NCBI GenBank assembly: GCA_016200585.1
Contig: JACQEN010000005.1
Span: 1-36,739 of the forward strand
Reading direction: 5' to 3'
DNA length: 36,739 bases
From: Deltaproteobacteria bacterium
GTDB lineage: Bacteria; Desulfobacterota; Binatia; HRBIN30
The first letter of the stretch is position 1, and the number at the start of each line of letters is the position of its first letter. A program made the position numbers and the translations under genes. The notes beneath the pieces are model-generated. The model saw only the letters and a list, made by a program, of their open reading frames with translations. It was not told where the DNA came from and searched no databases. Shown here in pieces: positions 17,800 through 28,306 of the stretch.

Positions 17800-18285
17800 A
17801 TGACCGATCACCTCTGGTACTTCGGCTACGGCAGCAACATGAGCCGGGCCATCTTTCTCGAAATGCGCCAGATGCAACCGCTGCAAGCGCGGCCGGCCTT
17901 CGTCGATGGTCACCGCTTGTGCTTCAACATTCCCGTCGGTCCCGGTGAGCGCGGCGTCGCCAACCTTGAAGCCCATCCGCCGGCGCGTACCTGGGGAGTC
18001 GTCTACCAATTGACGGTTGCAGACTTCGACCGTCTGGACCACACGGAAGGCGTCGGAGTCGGCCTCTACCGTCGCTTGCCCATCGAAGTCGTGGACAGCG
18101 GCGGCGAACGAATTGCAGCCTTGACCTACCAATCGACGAGGATCACCGAAGGCCGCAAGCCGTCGCCGCGTTACATCGGACTGCTACTCGACGGTGCCCG
18201 CGAGCATTCACTGCCGGAGGAGTACATCGCGTACCTGAATTCCTTCGAGCTCGCGGTCGACGAGAGGGAAGGCGGCCGGGGCTGA
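17800..18285 (+). CDS. Gamma-glutamylcyclotransferase-like protein
   Basis: A 161-residue GGCT/AIG2-like fold. The substrate-binding YGSNM motif is at residues 10-14, following a WYFGY strand. The catalytic glutamate is probably Glu83 in DRLDHTEGVG. The GVVYQLT strand that precedes it in the family is also present, and LYRRLPIEV follows. These enzymes release 5-oxoproline from gamma-glutamyl peptides or amines. It starts 11 bases after mutY with GGATCAGGA before ATG, so it is probably co-transcribed. The exact gamma-glutamyl substrate cannot be told from sequence. Confidence 0.9.
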   Translation: MTDHLWYFGYGSNMSRAIFLEMRQMQPLQARPAFVDGHRLCFNIPVGPGERGVANLEAHPPARTWGVVYQLTVADFDRLDHTEGVGVGLYRRLPIEVVDSGGERIAALTYQSTRITEGRKPSPRYIGLLLDGAREHSLPEEYIAYLNSFELAVDEREGGRG

Positions 18286-18345
18286 ATCCCCAGCTGCGGA
18301 GAGCATTCACTCAGCTTGCGTATCATAGAACCTGTGGCTTAGTTT

Positions 18346-18355
18346 GACCGCGGTC
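18346..18355. promoter_or_regulatory. 10-base palindrome before the deacylase-like gene
   Basis: GACCGCGGTC is self-complementary and lies 10 bases before the GGAGGGAGCC-ATG start region of the next gene, in an 80-base gap. It could be an operator or chance in GC-rich DNA. Confidence 0.2.
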
Positions 18356-18365
18356 GGAGGGAGCC

Positions 18366-20072
18366 ATGCACGATTTGGTCATTCGTAACGGTGTCGTTGT
18401 CGACGGCACAGGACGGCAGCGTTTCATCGCCGATATCGCCGCCGACGCCGGTGTGATCACGGCGGTTGGTGACGTTTCACAACGCGGCCGCCGTGAAATC
18501 GATGCCAATCATCTGCTGGTGACGCCCGGCTGGGTCGACGTGCACACGCACTACGATGGGCAAGTTACCTGGGACCCTCTGCTGGCGCCATCGAGCTGGA
18601 ACGGCGTTACCACCATCGTCATGGGCAACTGCGGCGTCGGCTTTGCACCGGTGCGTCGCGGGCAAGAAGAGTTCCTCATCGAGCTCATGGAAGGCGTTGA
18701 AGACATTCCCGGCACGGCCCTCCATGAAGGCATCGACTGGCGATGGGAATCGTTTCCCGAATACCTCGATGCGCTCGCCGCGATGCCACGCGTTCTCGAC
18801 GTCGCGGCGCAGGTGCCGCATTGTGCTATCCGCGCCTACGTCCTCGGCGAACGAGCTCACGACCTCGACCTCAAAGCCGATGAGATCGCGGCGATGGCGT
18901 CGCTGACGGAGGAAGCGGTTCGTGCGGGTGCGGTTGGTTTCTCGACGTCGCGTACGATCCTGCACCGCTCGCGATATGGTTTGGTTCCCGGAACACATTC
19001 GAAACCGCAGGAGCTGCTGGCACTCGGTCGCGCCCTCGGCAATGCCGGGCACGGTGTCTTCGAAATGGTTTCCGACCTGCAAGGCCAGGAGCCCGATCTC
19101 TCGTGGATGGTCGACTTCTGCCGCAGCACCGGTCGTCCGCTGACCTTCGCGCTGGCACAGTCGCCGATCCAACCGCATGCCTGGCGTGAGACGCTGAAGC
19201 GCATCGACGAGTTGGCGGCGCAAGGCGTCGACATCGTTCCGCAGGTTCCTTGCCGTCCGACGGGCATGCTGTACGGGCTGCAGAGCTCGCTGCATTCGTT
19301 CATCACTCACCCGACGTATCGCGACGAGCTGGCAGCGTTGCCGTTGGCCGAGCGCGTCGCACGCATGCGCGACACACGGATTCGCACTCGGCTGCTTGCC
19401 GAGGAGCCGTCGACCGGCAATGCCATTGCGCGCGCTTTGATGAGCAACTGGACCCACATCTTCCAGCTCGGCGATCCGCCCGACTACGAACCGTCGCCGG
19501 AAAAAAGTGTGGCGGCAACCGCAGCGCGCGAGGGCCGGCGTCCCGAAGATGTGGTGTACGACTGGATGCTCGAACGCGAAGGGCGGCAATTGCTGTTTGC
19601 ACCGCTGGCCAACTACGTCGACGGCAACTTCGACGCGTTGCGGGAGATGATGTTGCATCCGCGCACCGTGCTCGGGCTTTCCGACGGCGGTGCGCACTGC
19701 GGTTTGATCTGCGATGCCAGCATGCCGACCTACCTGCTGACCCATTGGGTGCGCGACCGCAAACGCGGCGAGCGCATCGACCTCGAAACCGTCGTGGATC
19801 TGCAAACCGGCAACACGGCGCGGGTCTACGGTTTTCGCGACCGCGGCACCATCGAGGTCGGCAAGAAGGCCGATCTCAACGTCGTCGACTTCGATGCCTT
19901 GCAGCTGCACGCCCCCGAGATGGTCTTCGATTTGCCGGCCCAGGGCCGCCGCCTCGTCCAGCACGTCGATGGCTACAGAGCGACCGTCGTTGCCGGCGAG
20001 GTCACATTCGAAGACGGCCAGCCGACGGGAGCGAAGCCAGGCAAACTGGTGCGCGGCCAGCGGCCCGCTTGA
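18366..20072 (+). CDS. N-acyl-D-amino-acid deacylase / D-aminoacylase-family amidohydrolase
   Basis: A 568-residue protein of the urease-like amidohydrolase superfamily. The small beta-domain starts [16 protein letters not shown], and the first metal histidines are His60 and His62 in [18 protein letters not shown] carries the cysteine typical of D-aminoacylases. Asp440 in LSDGGAHCG is the likely catalytic aspartate. The C-terminal strand [15 protein letters not shown] closes the beta-domain. The family removes acyl groups from D-amino acids or acts on related amides. Many environmental members of this length are unassigned, so the substrate is open. A strong ribosome site (GGAGGGAGCC) sets the start. 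The next gene follows after 35 bases. Confidence 0.9.
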   Translation: MHDLVIRNGVVVDGTGRQRFIADIAADAGVITAVGDVSQRGRREIDANHLLVTPGWVDVHTHYDGQVTWDPLLAPSSWNGVTTIVMGNCGVGFAPVRRGQEEFLIELMEGVEDIPGTALHEGIDWRWESFPEYLDALAAMPRVLDVAAQVPHCAIRAYVLGERAHDLDLKADEIAAMASLTEEAVRAGAVGFSTSRTILHRSRYGLVPGTHSKPQELLALGRALGNAGHGVFEMVSDLQGQEPDLSWMVDFCRSTGRPLTFALAQSPIQPHAWRETLKRIDELAAQGVDIVPQVPCRPTGMLYGLQSSLHSFITHPTYRDELAALPLAERVARMRDTRIRTRLLAEEPSTGNAIARALMSNWTHIFQLGDPPDYEPSPEKSVAATAAREGRRPEDVVYDWMLEREGRQLLFAPLANYVDGNFDALREMMLHPRTVLGLSDGGAHCGLICDASMPTYLLTHWVRDRKRGERIDLETVVDLQTGNTARVYGFRDRGTIEVGKKADLNVVDFDALQLHAPEMVFDLPAQGRRLVQHVDGYRATVVAGEVTFEDGQPTGAKPGKLVRGQRPA

Positions 20073-20093
20073 GCCGTAGAGTCTTCCAACCTC

Positions 20094-20110
20094 GAGAGGG
20101 TAGTGCCGTG
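20094..20110 (+). promoter_or_regulatory. Ribosome site choosing a GTG start
   Basis: GAGAGGG (20094-20100) lies seven bases before GTG 20108. Alternatives in the same frame are GTG 20114 and ATG 20126, which are less well spaced. The GTG start gives a normal basic lipoprotein N-terminus. Confidence 0.5.
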
Positions 20111-21805
20111 CATGTGAGGATTGCCATGTCCGTTCTCGGGCTGCTTTTGCTGCTCGCTGGTTGCGGCAATGACGGCGAGAGCCCAGGCGTTGTCGACAGC
20201 GGCTTTGCGCGCAACCAGCGCATCATCTACTCCGACGGGCTGCACAACGAGAACACCGAGATGATCCGTCTCGGTGATCGCATCCTCTTGATCTTTCGCG
20301 GCGGCGAAACCGGGCAGACGGGTTCGGCAAAGGCGCACATCAATGTTTTCGAGTCGCAAGACGACGGGCGCACCTTTGCGTTGATCAGCACGGTGAACGC
20401 CAACAACCTGCCCGGCGGGCGCGACATCCGCGATCCCAAGTTGGTGGAGATGAACGGCAAGCTCTTCCTCTACGCCATCAGCCGCGTGCCGGGAGCCCAC
20501 TACCGCGATCTGTTCGGGCAGGCGTGGACGATCCGTGCCGAGTCGACGGACGGCGGGCGTACGTGGAGCGCGACGGTGAAGACCTTCGAGGACATCACGC
20601 CCAGCGGGCGCGAGCTCTACTGGGGCTTCTGGCGTTTTACGAAACGGCAGTACTTGGCCGACGGCCAGCAACGCGAGACGCTCTACGCCACCGGCTACAA
20701 CGACGGCGATACGGCCGTCGCCTTCTTTGCGTCCGACGACGGCGTCCAGTGGCGCAAGCTGTCTACGATCATCAACTCCTACGATGACGTTCCGAGCGAA
20801 GCCGAGCTGCAGTTTTTCGGCGACAACAGCCAGACGGCCGTGTCGCTCGTGCGCCTCGACAATCAGGAAATCATCAGCGACGGCCAGAGTGCGATCTGCA
20901 CGTCGAGCGCGCCGTTTACGACGTGGGAATGCGGCCGCCGTATCGAGCAGCGCCTCGACGGCCCGACCTGGATCATCCGTCGCGTCGACGGCGTAGCACG
21001 CAGCTTTGTGGTCGCACGCAAGCACTTGCCGTGCACGTTCAAACGTACCGCCATCTACGAGCTGCGCGGCGACTTCGCCGACCCGGCCGCCGCCGTTGAG
21101 GTTTGTGAGATTCAAGAGTTGAAGAGCTCCGGCGACACGGCCTACACGTCGCTCGCAGCGATCAACGCCGACCAGTATCTGCTCTCCTGGTACAGCAGCC
21201 GCGTGGATCGGGAGATCCCGTGGCTGGAAGGCCAATTCGAAGCGAGCGACATCTGGCTTGCCGACGTCGACCTTGCGCGTGCGCCATCAACCTGCACGCA
21301 TCCGGCGCCGAAAACTCTTTGCGCCGCGGCGCCGCTGCCCGCGGGTACGACGGTCTTCGATGTCAGCGGCTCGCATCTGCTGACCCTCGCCCCGGTGATC
21401 TGGCCCAAAGAGACGATCTCGTTTCTTGCCGAAGCCAGGGTGCGGGGCACAACGATCGATCTGACGTTGCAACCACTCGATGCAGTCAAGAAGACCGCTG
21501 TCGGTCCGCCTTGGGATGCCACCGGCGTAGCCATCGCTGCCGACGGAAGCTTCAGCGCCAACTTCGGTGCCAGGTCGCTCGCCGCCGCGGCCTATCCGAT
21601 CCTCGACGACCCGTTTCTGACGGTCCACGACTTCACGCTCATCGGCAAGACCGTCTCGGCAAACAGTTTCTGCGGCAACGTCAGCGGCTACGCCCAAACC
21701 ATCGGCGACAAAGTGTCCGATCGGGTGCATCTCATCGGCTCGACGTTCGGGGCAACGCGGATCAGCGGAGATACGCTGCCGGCTGTGCTCAGCGCGTGTC
21801 CGTAG
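20108..21805 (+). CDS. BNR/sialidase-like lipoprotein
   Basis: A 565-residue exported lipoprotein. A hydrophobic run ends in the lipobox LAGC, with Cys19 as the lipid site. Three Asp-box (BNR) motifs are visible: SQDDGRTF, STDGGRTW and SDDGVQW. These mark a beta-propeller of the sialidase/glycosidase type. Propeller sequence reaches about residue 395 (SDIWLADVDLA). The last 165 residues form a separate beta-rich domain I do not recognise (FLAEARVRG, LTVHDFTLIGKTVSANSFCG). No clear sialidase arginine triad can be assigned, so it could be a glycan-binding or unrelated propeller protein. It lies in a series with the deacylase-like gene. Confidence 0.8.
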   Translation: MHVRIAMSVLGLLLLLAGCGNDGESPGVVDSGFARNQRIIYSDGLHNENTEMIRLGDRILLIFRGGETGQTGSAKAHINVFESQDDGRTFALISTVNANNLPGGRDIRDPKLVEMNGKLFLYAISRVPGAHYRDLFGQAWTIRAESTDGGRTWSATVKTFEDITPSGRELYWGFWRFTKRQYLADGQQRETLYATGYNDGDTAVAFFASDDGVQWRKLSTIINSYDDVPSEAELQFFGDNSQTAVSLVRLDNQEIISDGQSAICTSSAPFTTWECGRRIEQRLDGPTWIIRRVDGVARSFVVARKHLPCTFKRTAIYELRGDFADPAAAVEVCEIQELKSSGDTAYTSLAAINADQYLLSWYSSRVDREIPWLEGQFEASDIWLADVDLARAPSTCTHPAPKTLCAAAPLPAGTTVFDVSGSHLLTLAPVIWPKETISFLAEARVRGTTIDLTLQPLDAVKKTAVGPPWDATGVAIAADGSFSANFGARSLAAAAYPILDDPFLTVHDFTLIGKTVSANSFCGNVSGYAQTIGDKVSDRVHLIGSTFGATRISGDTLPAVLSACP

Positions 21806-21897
21806 GGTCAATATCGTTTGCGTCGGTGAGGTCGCGTTCGCGGGAAACCGATCGTCAACGGGTTACGGCGTCGGAAACGTGGCCGCTTCATCTTCTG

Positions 21898-21912
21898 CTA
21901 GCGGCGCGCTAG
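21898..21912. promoter_or_regulatory. Palindrome CTAGCG-GCG-CGCTAG upstream of uup
   Basis: Perfect six-base arms with a three-base centre, 15 bases before the uup ATG. It could be a leader hairpin that hides the start site, or an operator. The rest of the 122-base gap 21806-21927 shows nothing definite. Confidence 0.3.
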
Positions 21913-21927
21913 TTACCTTGGTTCCGC

Positions 21928-23730
<1,803 letters not shown>

Positions 23731-23745
23731 GCGCGCCGCCAAAGC

Positions 23746-23777
23746 ACGGGAGACCCGGCCGCAACCGGATCTCCCGT
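23746..23777. terminator. Bidirectional terminator hairpin between uup and the exported protein
   Basis: ACGGGAGA (23746-23753) pairs with TCTCCCGT (23770-23777), and an inner CCGG pairs with CCGG around a CCGCAA loop. It fills the 58-base gap between convergent stops. The T-tract is poor on both strands. Confidence 0.6.
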
Positions 23778-23788
23778 CCAGACAAACC

Positions 23789-26473
23789 TTAATCGCACCA
23801 TCCAACCCATGGCCGTCGATTGATGATCGACGTGCGTCCGGCCTTCAGTGTGCGTCCGACGAAGGCACCCTCGATGCGCGACTGCAAGCGGGCCGAAAGG
23901 TTGCCGATGCCCAGCAACGTGCCTTGTAGCGTGGCGTGGCCGCCGATGATCGCTTCGCCGTCGACCACCCAGATCACTTGTTCGGCGGTCAGACCGTCGA
24001 GAACGATTTTGGCGTCGCGCATCAGTCGCAGCTTGCCTGGGATGCGAATCACCACGTGGGTTGTTGTCGGCGCGCCGGCGAGCGTTAGGGAGCTATGGCC
24101 GCCCAAACGCAGGTCGTCGAACCGTACGACCTGAACACCGTTTCCGAGTGTTCCAGTCGCCGGAACCCGCAGGCTCCGGTTGCGCTTTACCTTCGTGCTG
24201 CCGAGCGAGACCGTCGGCGCCAGCACGCTGAGCTGCGCGTACTTGTCGCTGGCCTGCGAACGCGCCAAATCGCAATCGGTGATTTGCGCCGACAGGCTGG
24301 TGCTGTCGGCAAGAGTTAGGCCGCCCACCGCGACGTGCTTCCTTACGATGATTCCACCGCCGGCTGAAATTGCCGAGCCGGCCACCTGAACGCGATCGCT
24401 GAGGACCATCGCTGTTCCGCTGGTCATCAACGAAGTCAGGTTGCCGAGGACCCGGCTGCTGCGGCGCGCGCGCACAACCGGTCCGCACACGTGTCCTATC
24501 ATCAGCGCCTTGCGGCCGAGGATCGTCGTTCCGTCGATGGTGGGAATCCAGTGTAGAATGGCGTACTGCCCGGCCGACGGCTGGCCGACACAGATGCCGT
24601 TGCCGTCGCAGACTTCCCCTGTCGTGCACGCCAGACCGTCGTCACAAAGTGATCCGGCGGCTTCCAGCATGCAGTTGCCGGCGCAACAGTCGCCGTTGGC
24701 TTGATTGGCGTCGTCGCACTGTTCACCGGGATCGAGCTCACCGTTACCGCACAGGCTCGGCGTCGGTGTCCCCTGATTCAATGGGGGCGGCGTATCGGTC
24801 ACGGTGGGTGTCGGCGGCGGCGGTGGTGGCGTATCTGTGGCCGGCGGCAGTGGGGGCGTGTCGCTTGCCGTCGCCGTTGGGGGGATCAATGGCGTATCGG
24901 TTGCCGTCTGCGACGGTGACGCGGTTGGCGAACAACTCAGTGTGTGAGTGCAACCGCTTCCCGTATCGCAGGCATCTGTCGTGCACGCGTCGCCGTCGTC
25001 GCAGCTCAACGGCGCGCCACCGGTGCAGGTGCCGGCGCTGCATGTGTCGTTTGTCGTACACGCGTTGCTGTCGTTGCAGGTCGTGCCGGCGCAGTCGGGA
25101 TCGGCGCAGTCGATCAGGCCGTCATTGTCGTTGTCGAGCCCGTCACCACAGATCTCCTGGCTTACGTCGACGGTGATGGAGCACAGCTGCTGAGCACCAC
25201 ACGGATCGGTGGCGCTGAAGGTCATCACGTGCTGCCCCAGGTCCGCAGCGGTTGGGGTCCACGAAAACGCCGCGTTCGCCGGATTGCCGCTGGTCGGCAG
25301 CGACGGGTTCATGCTGGCGCCCTGGGGAAGTGCTGCGGCGTTGATCTGTACCGAGTCGGCCAGGTCGGCGTCGGAAGCGTGGACCGGAAAGCTGATTGGA
25401 GAACCAGGGTGAGCCGAAACCGTCGACCCGCAGGCCGGCATGGGCGGGCTATCGAAAGCAGGCGTATGGTTCAACGCACACGAAGGCACCAATTGAATGA
25501 AGAAATCCACCGCCGTCTTGGTTCCACGAAGGGACTCTTCGATCATGACCTGCGTGGAATAGAGCGTATTGAGCGAGGCGTCGTTACAACCACCCGCCGG
25601 TGGTGGCTTGGACCCGGGGCTGGCAAAGGGGCTGCCTGCGAGGCGACATCCGGTTGTGCTCCACGAGTATACTCCGGTCGACGGATTGATCGTGGCGCTG
25701 CTCGGACACTGCGGCGAACCAGGCTGGCTGGTGAACTGTGCTTCGGTTGTGGTCGCCATGCGGAACGAAACGCCGTCTCCCTCGTTGTCGGAAACGGGAA
25801 CCTTGAAGGAGCACTGGCCGTTTTGTGGGCAAGAAACGATCGGCGGCAGCCCGCTGACCGGCGAGCTGTTTCCCGAGCCTACGTCGACAAAGGTCTGTAC
25901 CCGATACTTGTCGTCCGGGTTATTCATATGCGCGTTCGGAGCGGTGCACGGACTGATACGATTGCCCGAGTCGATCCGCGCGGTCTTCACGCCCGTCGTG
26001 CTGTACGTGTGTTGAATCGTTGTGTCGATCGTCGGCAAGCTCGTCGTATCCAAGGCGTATCCGAATACCCAGTTGTTTGCGGCGTCGGCCGACGTAACCA
26101 CGAAAGCCAGCCCACCACCCGGACCGGGCGAGCCGACGGAGTTGCCGTCACCAAACTCCAACTTCGTATCGCCGATGTTTTCGACGAAGATGTCGCCGAT
26201 GCCAGGATTGCCGTTTGGCCCTGTGCAAGGTATTTGCGCCAATGACGGGTTGAGGCATACGTAGGCACCACCGGAGGGATTCGTCACTCCGTCCTGCCGC
26301 CACGCTGCCTGAACCGTAAACTCGATCGTTTTGTTGGCCCCTGGACCGACATGCTTCCAGGTAATGTGACCATACCGGAAGTGCGTTGCATTGGCCGTTG
26401 TGACGGCACCGAGCAGAACGCAGAGTCCCAACGCGACGGATCGAACCCGCCCGGATTTCAAAGCTGCTTTCAT
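23789..26473 (-). CDS. Large exported Cys-rich protein with Ig-like region and ice-binding-like C-terminal domain
   Basis: An 894-residue secreted protein. The signal peptide is about residues 1-30 (ending TANA), followed by HFRYGHITW. Residues ~30-430 are beta-rich with cadherin/Ig-like pieces (FSWTPTAADLGQHVMTFSATD). Near 441-510 is a calcium-type and Cys-rich block (CGDGLDNDNDGLIDC, then CNDSNACTTNDTC). A Pro/Thr linker spans about 511-568, and CGNGELDPGEQCDD (~570) is a Myxococcus-type Cys-rich repeat. The last ~100 residues (RIPGKLRL, AEQVIWVVDGEA, LQGTLLGIGNLSARLQSRIEGAFVGRTL) read like the DUF3494 ice-binding beta-solenoid. Cell-surface adhesion or matrix is a reasonable guess; ice binding is not shown. 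GGGGGCAACG precedes the ATG. Confidence 0.85.
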   Translation of the reverse strand: MKAALKSGRVRSVALGLCVLLGAVTTANATHFRYGHITWKHVGPGANKTIEFTVQAAWRQDGVTNPSGGAYVCLNPSLAQIPCTGPNGNPGIGDIFVENIGDTKLEFGDGNSVGSPGPGGGLAFVVTSADAANNWVFGYALDTTSLPTIDTTIQHTYSTTGVKTARIDSGNRISPCTAPNAHMNNPDDKYRVQTFVDVGSGNSSPVSGLPPIVSCPQNGQCSFKVPVSDNEGDGVSFRMATTTEAQFTSQPGSPQCPSSATINPSTGVYSWSTTGCRLAGSPFASPGSKPPPAGGCNDASLNTLYSTQVMIEESLRGTKTAVDFFIQLVPSCALNHTPAFDSPPMPACGSTVSAHPGSPISFPVHASDADLADSVQINAAALPQGASMNPSLPTSGNPANAAFSWTPTAADLGQHVMTFSATDPCGAQQLCSITVDVSQEICGDGLDNDNDGLIDCADPDCAGTTCNDSNACTTNDTCSAGTCTGGAPLSCDDGDACTTDACDTGSGCTHTLSCSPTASPSQTATDTPLIPPTATASDTPPLPPATDTPPPPPPTPTVTDTPPPLNQGTPTPSLCGNGELDPGEQCDDANQANGDCCAGNCMLEAAGSLCDDGLACTTGEVCDGNGICVGQPSAGQYAILHWIPTIDGTTILGRKALMIGHVCGPVVRARRSSRVLGNLTSLMTSGTAMVLSDRVQVAGSAISAGGGIIVRKHVAVGGLTLADSTSLSAQITDCDLARSQASDKYAQLSVLAPTVSLGSTKVKRNRSLRVPATGTLGNGVQVVRFDDLRLGGHSSLTLAGAPTTTHVVIRIPGKLRLMRDAKIVLDGLTAEQVIWVVDGEAIIGGHATLQGTLLGIGNLSARLQSRIEGAFVGRTLKAGRTSIINRRPWVGWCD

Positions 26474-26840
26474 CGTTGCCCCCTTTATTCAGTGTTGCGA
26501 TTGAGCTCGCGGATCAGCCAGATCGCGGCCCTTACTCAGCGCAGAAATCGGCATAAGTGCCCGCCCGACACCTTGCGACGCCTTCCGAACCTGATGAGTG
26601 AGTCGAAGTCATGTAGACGCCTCCTCGGCCCCGATCGGCCTGTCTACCGCATCAACTGCCCTGTGCTGATTGCCGCCCCTTCGAGATGAATGCCGGCACG
26701 CCCCCAAATTTGGTGCCGACACGGCGTCTGCATAGGACAACTCAAGAGAACCTGTCAATACTGCCGCGAAAGCCTCTGCTGTGCGTTCCATCGCTCGGAG
26801 CGCCCTTTTCTTCATTCTGCAATCGCGGTAGGGGCGGCCC
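26474..26840. other. Divergent intergenic region between exported protein and fucosidase
   Basis: About 367 bases. Apart from the dyad at 26691-26721 and the ribosome sites next to each start codon, I see no gene or clear promoter. A 125-codon minus-strand frame here runs back over the fucosidase start and has no family resemblance. Confidence 0.55.
26691..26721. promoter_or_regulatory. Dyad TGCCGGCAC-N13-GTGCCGACA with central CCAAATTTGG
   Basis: Nine-base arms match at eight positions, 13 bases apart. The palindrome CCAAATTTGG (26704-26713) lies between and overlaps the right arm by one base. The site is about 120 bases upstream of the fucosidase gene and about 220 upstream of the divergent gene. 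It is a candidate operator for either. Confidence 0.35.
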
Positions 26841-28298
26841 ATGCCTTCGCCCCGTTTCGAGCCGACTCTGCGTAGTTTGCGCCGCCATCGCCTGCCGGCT
26901 TGGTACGATGACGCCAAGTTCGGCATCTTCATCCACTGGAGCGTGTCGTCGGTCATCGGCTGGGCGCCGCGTGAGCGCGACATCAACGAGATCTTTCGGC
27001 AGGACTACGACAACGCCCAGGCGTTCACGCCCTATACCGAATGGTACGAGAACTCGTTGCGCCTGCCGGAAAGCCCAGCCGCCGAGTACCATCGACGCGT
27101 CCACGGCTCGCGTTCGTATGCGTCGTTTGCCGCCGACTTCGAAGCCGGGCTGCAAAACTGGAAACCGACGCTGTGGGCGCAGCTGTTTCGCCAGGCCGGC
27201 GCCCGTTACGTCGTGCTCGTCACCAAGCATCACGACGGATTCTGTCTGTGGCCGAGCCGGGTCACCAACCCGCGACGTTCGGGGTGGCACACCCGGCGCG
27301 ATTGCGTACGTGAGCTGGCCGACGCTGTCCGCGCCGAGGGCATGCGTTTCGGCGTCTACTATTCGGGCGGGCTCGACTGGACCTTCGAGACGATGCCGTT
27401 GCGCACGATGGGCGACGTTGCGGCGTCTGTGCCGCGCGGCGACTACCCGGCCTACGCCGAAGCACAGGTCCGCGAGCTCATCCAGCATGTCGAACCGGAC
27501 ATCTTGTGGAACGACATCGCCTGGCCGACGTCGGCCAAGCAGCAGTATCGGCTGTTTGCCGACTACTATGGCGCCGTTCCCGACGGCGTGGTCAATGACC
27601 GTTGGCTACCGATGTCGCCCCTGATGGCGGCGTTGCGCAATCCGCTCGTACGCCGCGCCTTCGACGCCCTGATGCGCCGGAGCTTCCGCAAGCCCGATGC
27701 GGCGCTCAAGCCGCCCGGAATCGGCTACTTCGACTACCAGACGCCCGAGTACACCGTCTTCTCCGAGGTACGCCGCAAGAAGTGGGAGTGCGTGCGCGGC
27801 ATGGACAAAAGCTTCGGCTACAACCGCAACTCGCAACCGCAAGACTTCATCTCACACAACGATCTCATACACTCCCTTGCCGACATTACGTCGAAGAGCG
27901 GCAATCTGCTGCTCAACGTCGGACCGCGTGGCGAGGACGCGACCATCCCGGATGTGCAGATCGATCGCCTGCGCTGGATCGGCGATTGGCTGGCGACCAA
28001 TGGCGAAGCGATCTACGACACGCGCCCCTGGGTGCGTGCCGACGGCCGGACCGCCGACGGCACGCCGGTGCGCTTCACGACCCGCGGCCGCACCGTCTAC
28101 GCCATCCTTCTCGGCACGCCGGCAACCGCGGTGGTCACGTTTCCCGATTTGCGCCAACGCCCGACGACAAAAGCGCGGGCCGTAGGGAAGGGCGCCGTCC
28201 GCTGCAGCGCCACCGTGCAAGGTTTGCAACTGGAGCTGGGCCATCTTCCCGACAGACCGGCGTATGTGATCGCCTTCGACGACGTTGCGGCTGCGTAG
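26841..28298 (+). CDS. GH29 alpha-L-fucosidase-like glycosidase (no signal peptide)
   Basis: A 485-residue GH29 (beta/alpha)8-barrel. Motifs are KFGIFIHWSV (26-35), TKHHDGFCLW (128-137) with the substrate-binding His pair, YYSGGLDW, and LWNDI with Asp225 as the likely nucleophile. Later come GYNRNSQP, SKSGNLLLNVGPRGEDATIP and a C-terminal beta-sandwich (about 390-485). The family cleaves terminal alpha-L-fucose with retention. The acid/base residue varies between subfamilies and I cannot place it. No export signal is seen, so it would act inside the cell on imported fucosides, or it may have another role. The start follows GGGGCGGCCC. It ends eight bases from the convergent paraoxonase gene. 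Confidence 0.9.
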   Translation: MPSPRFEPTLRSLRRHRLPAWYDDAKFGIFIHWSVSSVIGWAPRERDINEIFRQDYDNAQAFTPYTEWYENSLRLPESPAAEYHRRVHGSRSYASFAADFEAGLQNWKPTLWAQLFRQAGARYVVLVTKHHDGFCLWPSRVTNPRRSGWHTRRDCVRELADAVRAEGMRFGVYYSGGLDWTFETMPLRTMGDVAASVPRGDYPAYAEAQVRELIQHVEPDILWNDIAWPTSAKQQYRLFADYYGAVPDGVVNDRWLPMSPLMAALRNPLVRRAFDALMRRSFRKPDAALKPPGIGYFDYQTPEYTVFSEVRRKKWECVRGMDKSFGYNRNSQPQDFISHNDLIHSLADITSKSGNLLLNVGPRGEDATIPDVQIDRLRWIGDWLATNGEAIYDTRPWVRADGRTADGTPVRFTTRGRTVYAILLGTPATAVVTFPDLRQRPTTKARAVGKGAVRCSATVQGLQLELGHLPDRPAYVIAFDDVAAA

Positions 28299-28306
28299 AC
28301 GCTGCT

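Noticed and set aside
18477-19964. 495-codon minus-strand frame opposite the deacylase-like gene
   Set aside because: Antisense to a gene with clear metal motifs, and no recognisable protein signature.
24944-26245. 433-codon plus-strand frame opposite the Cys-rich exported protein
   Set aside because: The minus-strand frame has a signal peptide, ribosome site and named repeats; the plus-strand frame has none.
26609-26986. 125-codon minus-strand frame before the fucosidase
   Set aside because: It overlaps the fucosidase N-terminus, has no motif, and no good ribosome site.
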